64,000 nt of DNA from assembly GCA_025058345.1 (NCBI GenBank), contig JANXEN010000002.1:97679-161678 (forward strand), given 5' to 3'. The DNA is from Sulfolobales archaeon. Lineage in GTDB: Archaea > Thermoproteota > Thermoprotei_A > Sulfolobales > NBVN01. Positions 63,899 to 64,000 of the stretch are shown one piece after another. Position numbers and translations under genes: made by a program. The first letter of the stretch is position 1, and each line of letters begins with the position of its first letter. The notes beneath the pieces are model-generated. The model was not told the origin of the DNA. It worked only from the letters and a program-made list of their open reading frames with translations, and did not search any database.

Positions 63899-64000
63899 AT
63901 GCTTAAGACTATCATCGCTGTCGGCATTCCTGGAGTAGGTAAAAGTACGGTCCTTAATACAGCTATGAAGGAGTTAGAGTTAAGGGGTTACTCAGTTAAG
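63899..64000 (+). CDS. adkA: Adenylate kinase, archaeal type (3' end outside window)
   Basis: 34 codons visible. MLKTIIAVGIPGVGKSTVLN carries the P-loop GIPGVGKST in the form seen in archaeal AdkA, followed by a helix ending LRGYSVK. ATG with GGGGGT upstream, 5 bases after secY. The secY-adk order is standard in archaea. The gene runs off the window. Confidence 0.88.
   Translation, partial: MLKTIIAVGIPGVGKSTVLNTAMKELELRGYSVK

Noticed and set aside
1-64000. CRISPR arrays, insertion sequences, integrases or att sites
   Set aside because: I found no regular repeat array, no transposase or integrase frame and no tRNA-flanking direct repeats; both tRNA genes are intact with normal neighbours.

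Overview
The window reads as a chromosomal segment of an anaerobic, probably thermophilic archaeon of the Thermoproteota (Crenarchaeota). The evidence is the archaeal ribosomal proteins (eS4, eL32, eL19, RNase P protein Rpp29 inside the operon), aEF1A, diphthine synthase, GatCAB, RtcB, an archaeal-type adenylate kinase and above all a complete cdvA-cdvB-cdvC (ESCRT-III/Vps4) division cluster. Rubrerythrin, a B12-type (class II) ribonucleotide reductase and a molybdopterin oxidoreductase point to anaerobic life. Many genes start with GTG or TTG. Shine-Dalgarno cores are GGTGAT-like and TATA boxes are T/A-rich. I cannot name the genus.

Layout. 1-8.1 kb: end of a DUF434-type gene, then a peptide-type ABC importer (membrane-anchored binding protein, two permeases, two ATPases, a small membrane protein). 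8.2-13.9 kb: tRNA-Arg(TCT), a dolichol/phytol-kinase-like membrane protein, rubrerythrin, a lone molybdopterin oxidoreductase, two small genes (one possibly a GINS subunit) and a UPF0282 metallo-hydrolase. 14-15.9 kb: aEF1A, uS10 and tRNA-Ser(GGA). 16.1-19.9 kb (minus): a LuxE-like acyl-activating enzyme, a LuxC-like acyl reductase and an SDR/epimerase in one tight operon. 20.2-34.5 kb (minus): thirteen purine-biosynthesis genes purC-S-Q-L-F-F2-D-T-M-P-B-E-K with almost no spacing. 35-37.7 kb: cdvABC. 37.8-41.2 kb: class II ribonucleotide reductase converging on a protein disulfide oxidoreductase. 41.2-45.4 kb (minus): gatC-gatA-gatB plus a PPP phosphatase. 45.6-47.5 kb: an unknown gene, dph5 and a DUF357-cytidylyltransferase fusion, followed by a C/D box sRNA. 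47.5-64 kb: the S10/spc ribosomal region, broken and partly inverted. The order is L2-L23-L4-L3 on the minus strand, then a 35-residue mini-gene, the SPOUT methyltransferase and uS19 on plus, an unknown gene and RtcB on minus, then uL22 through SecY and the start of adenylate kinase on plus.

How they work together. The purine cluster covers PRPP to FAICAR. Both formyl transfers use the formate/ATP enzymes PurT and PurP, so neither purine formylation would need formyl-tetrahydrofolate. No final IMP cyclohydrolase is present. The cluster carries two adjacent PurF copies: one is complete, while the other keeps the phosphoribosyltransferase and Fe-S features but has lost its glutaminase active site.

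Most worth a second look: the glutaminase-less PurF paralogue, the archaeal LuxE-LuxC-SDR operon, the C/D box sRNA directly behind a stop codon, the rearranged ribosomal operon with its Lys-rich mini-gene, and a probable CTG start of purQ. I found no CRISPR array, transposase, integrase or other sign of recent mobile DNA.
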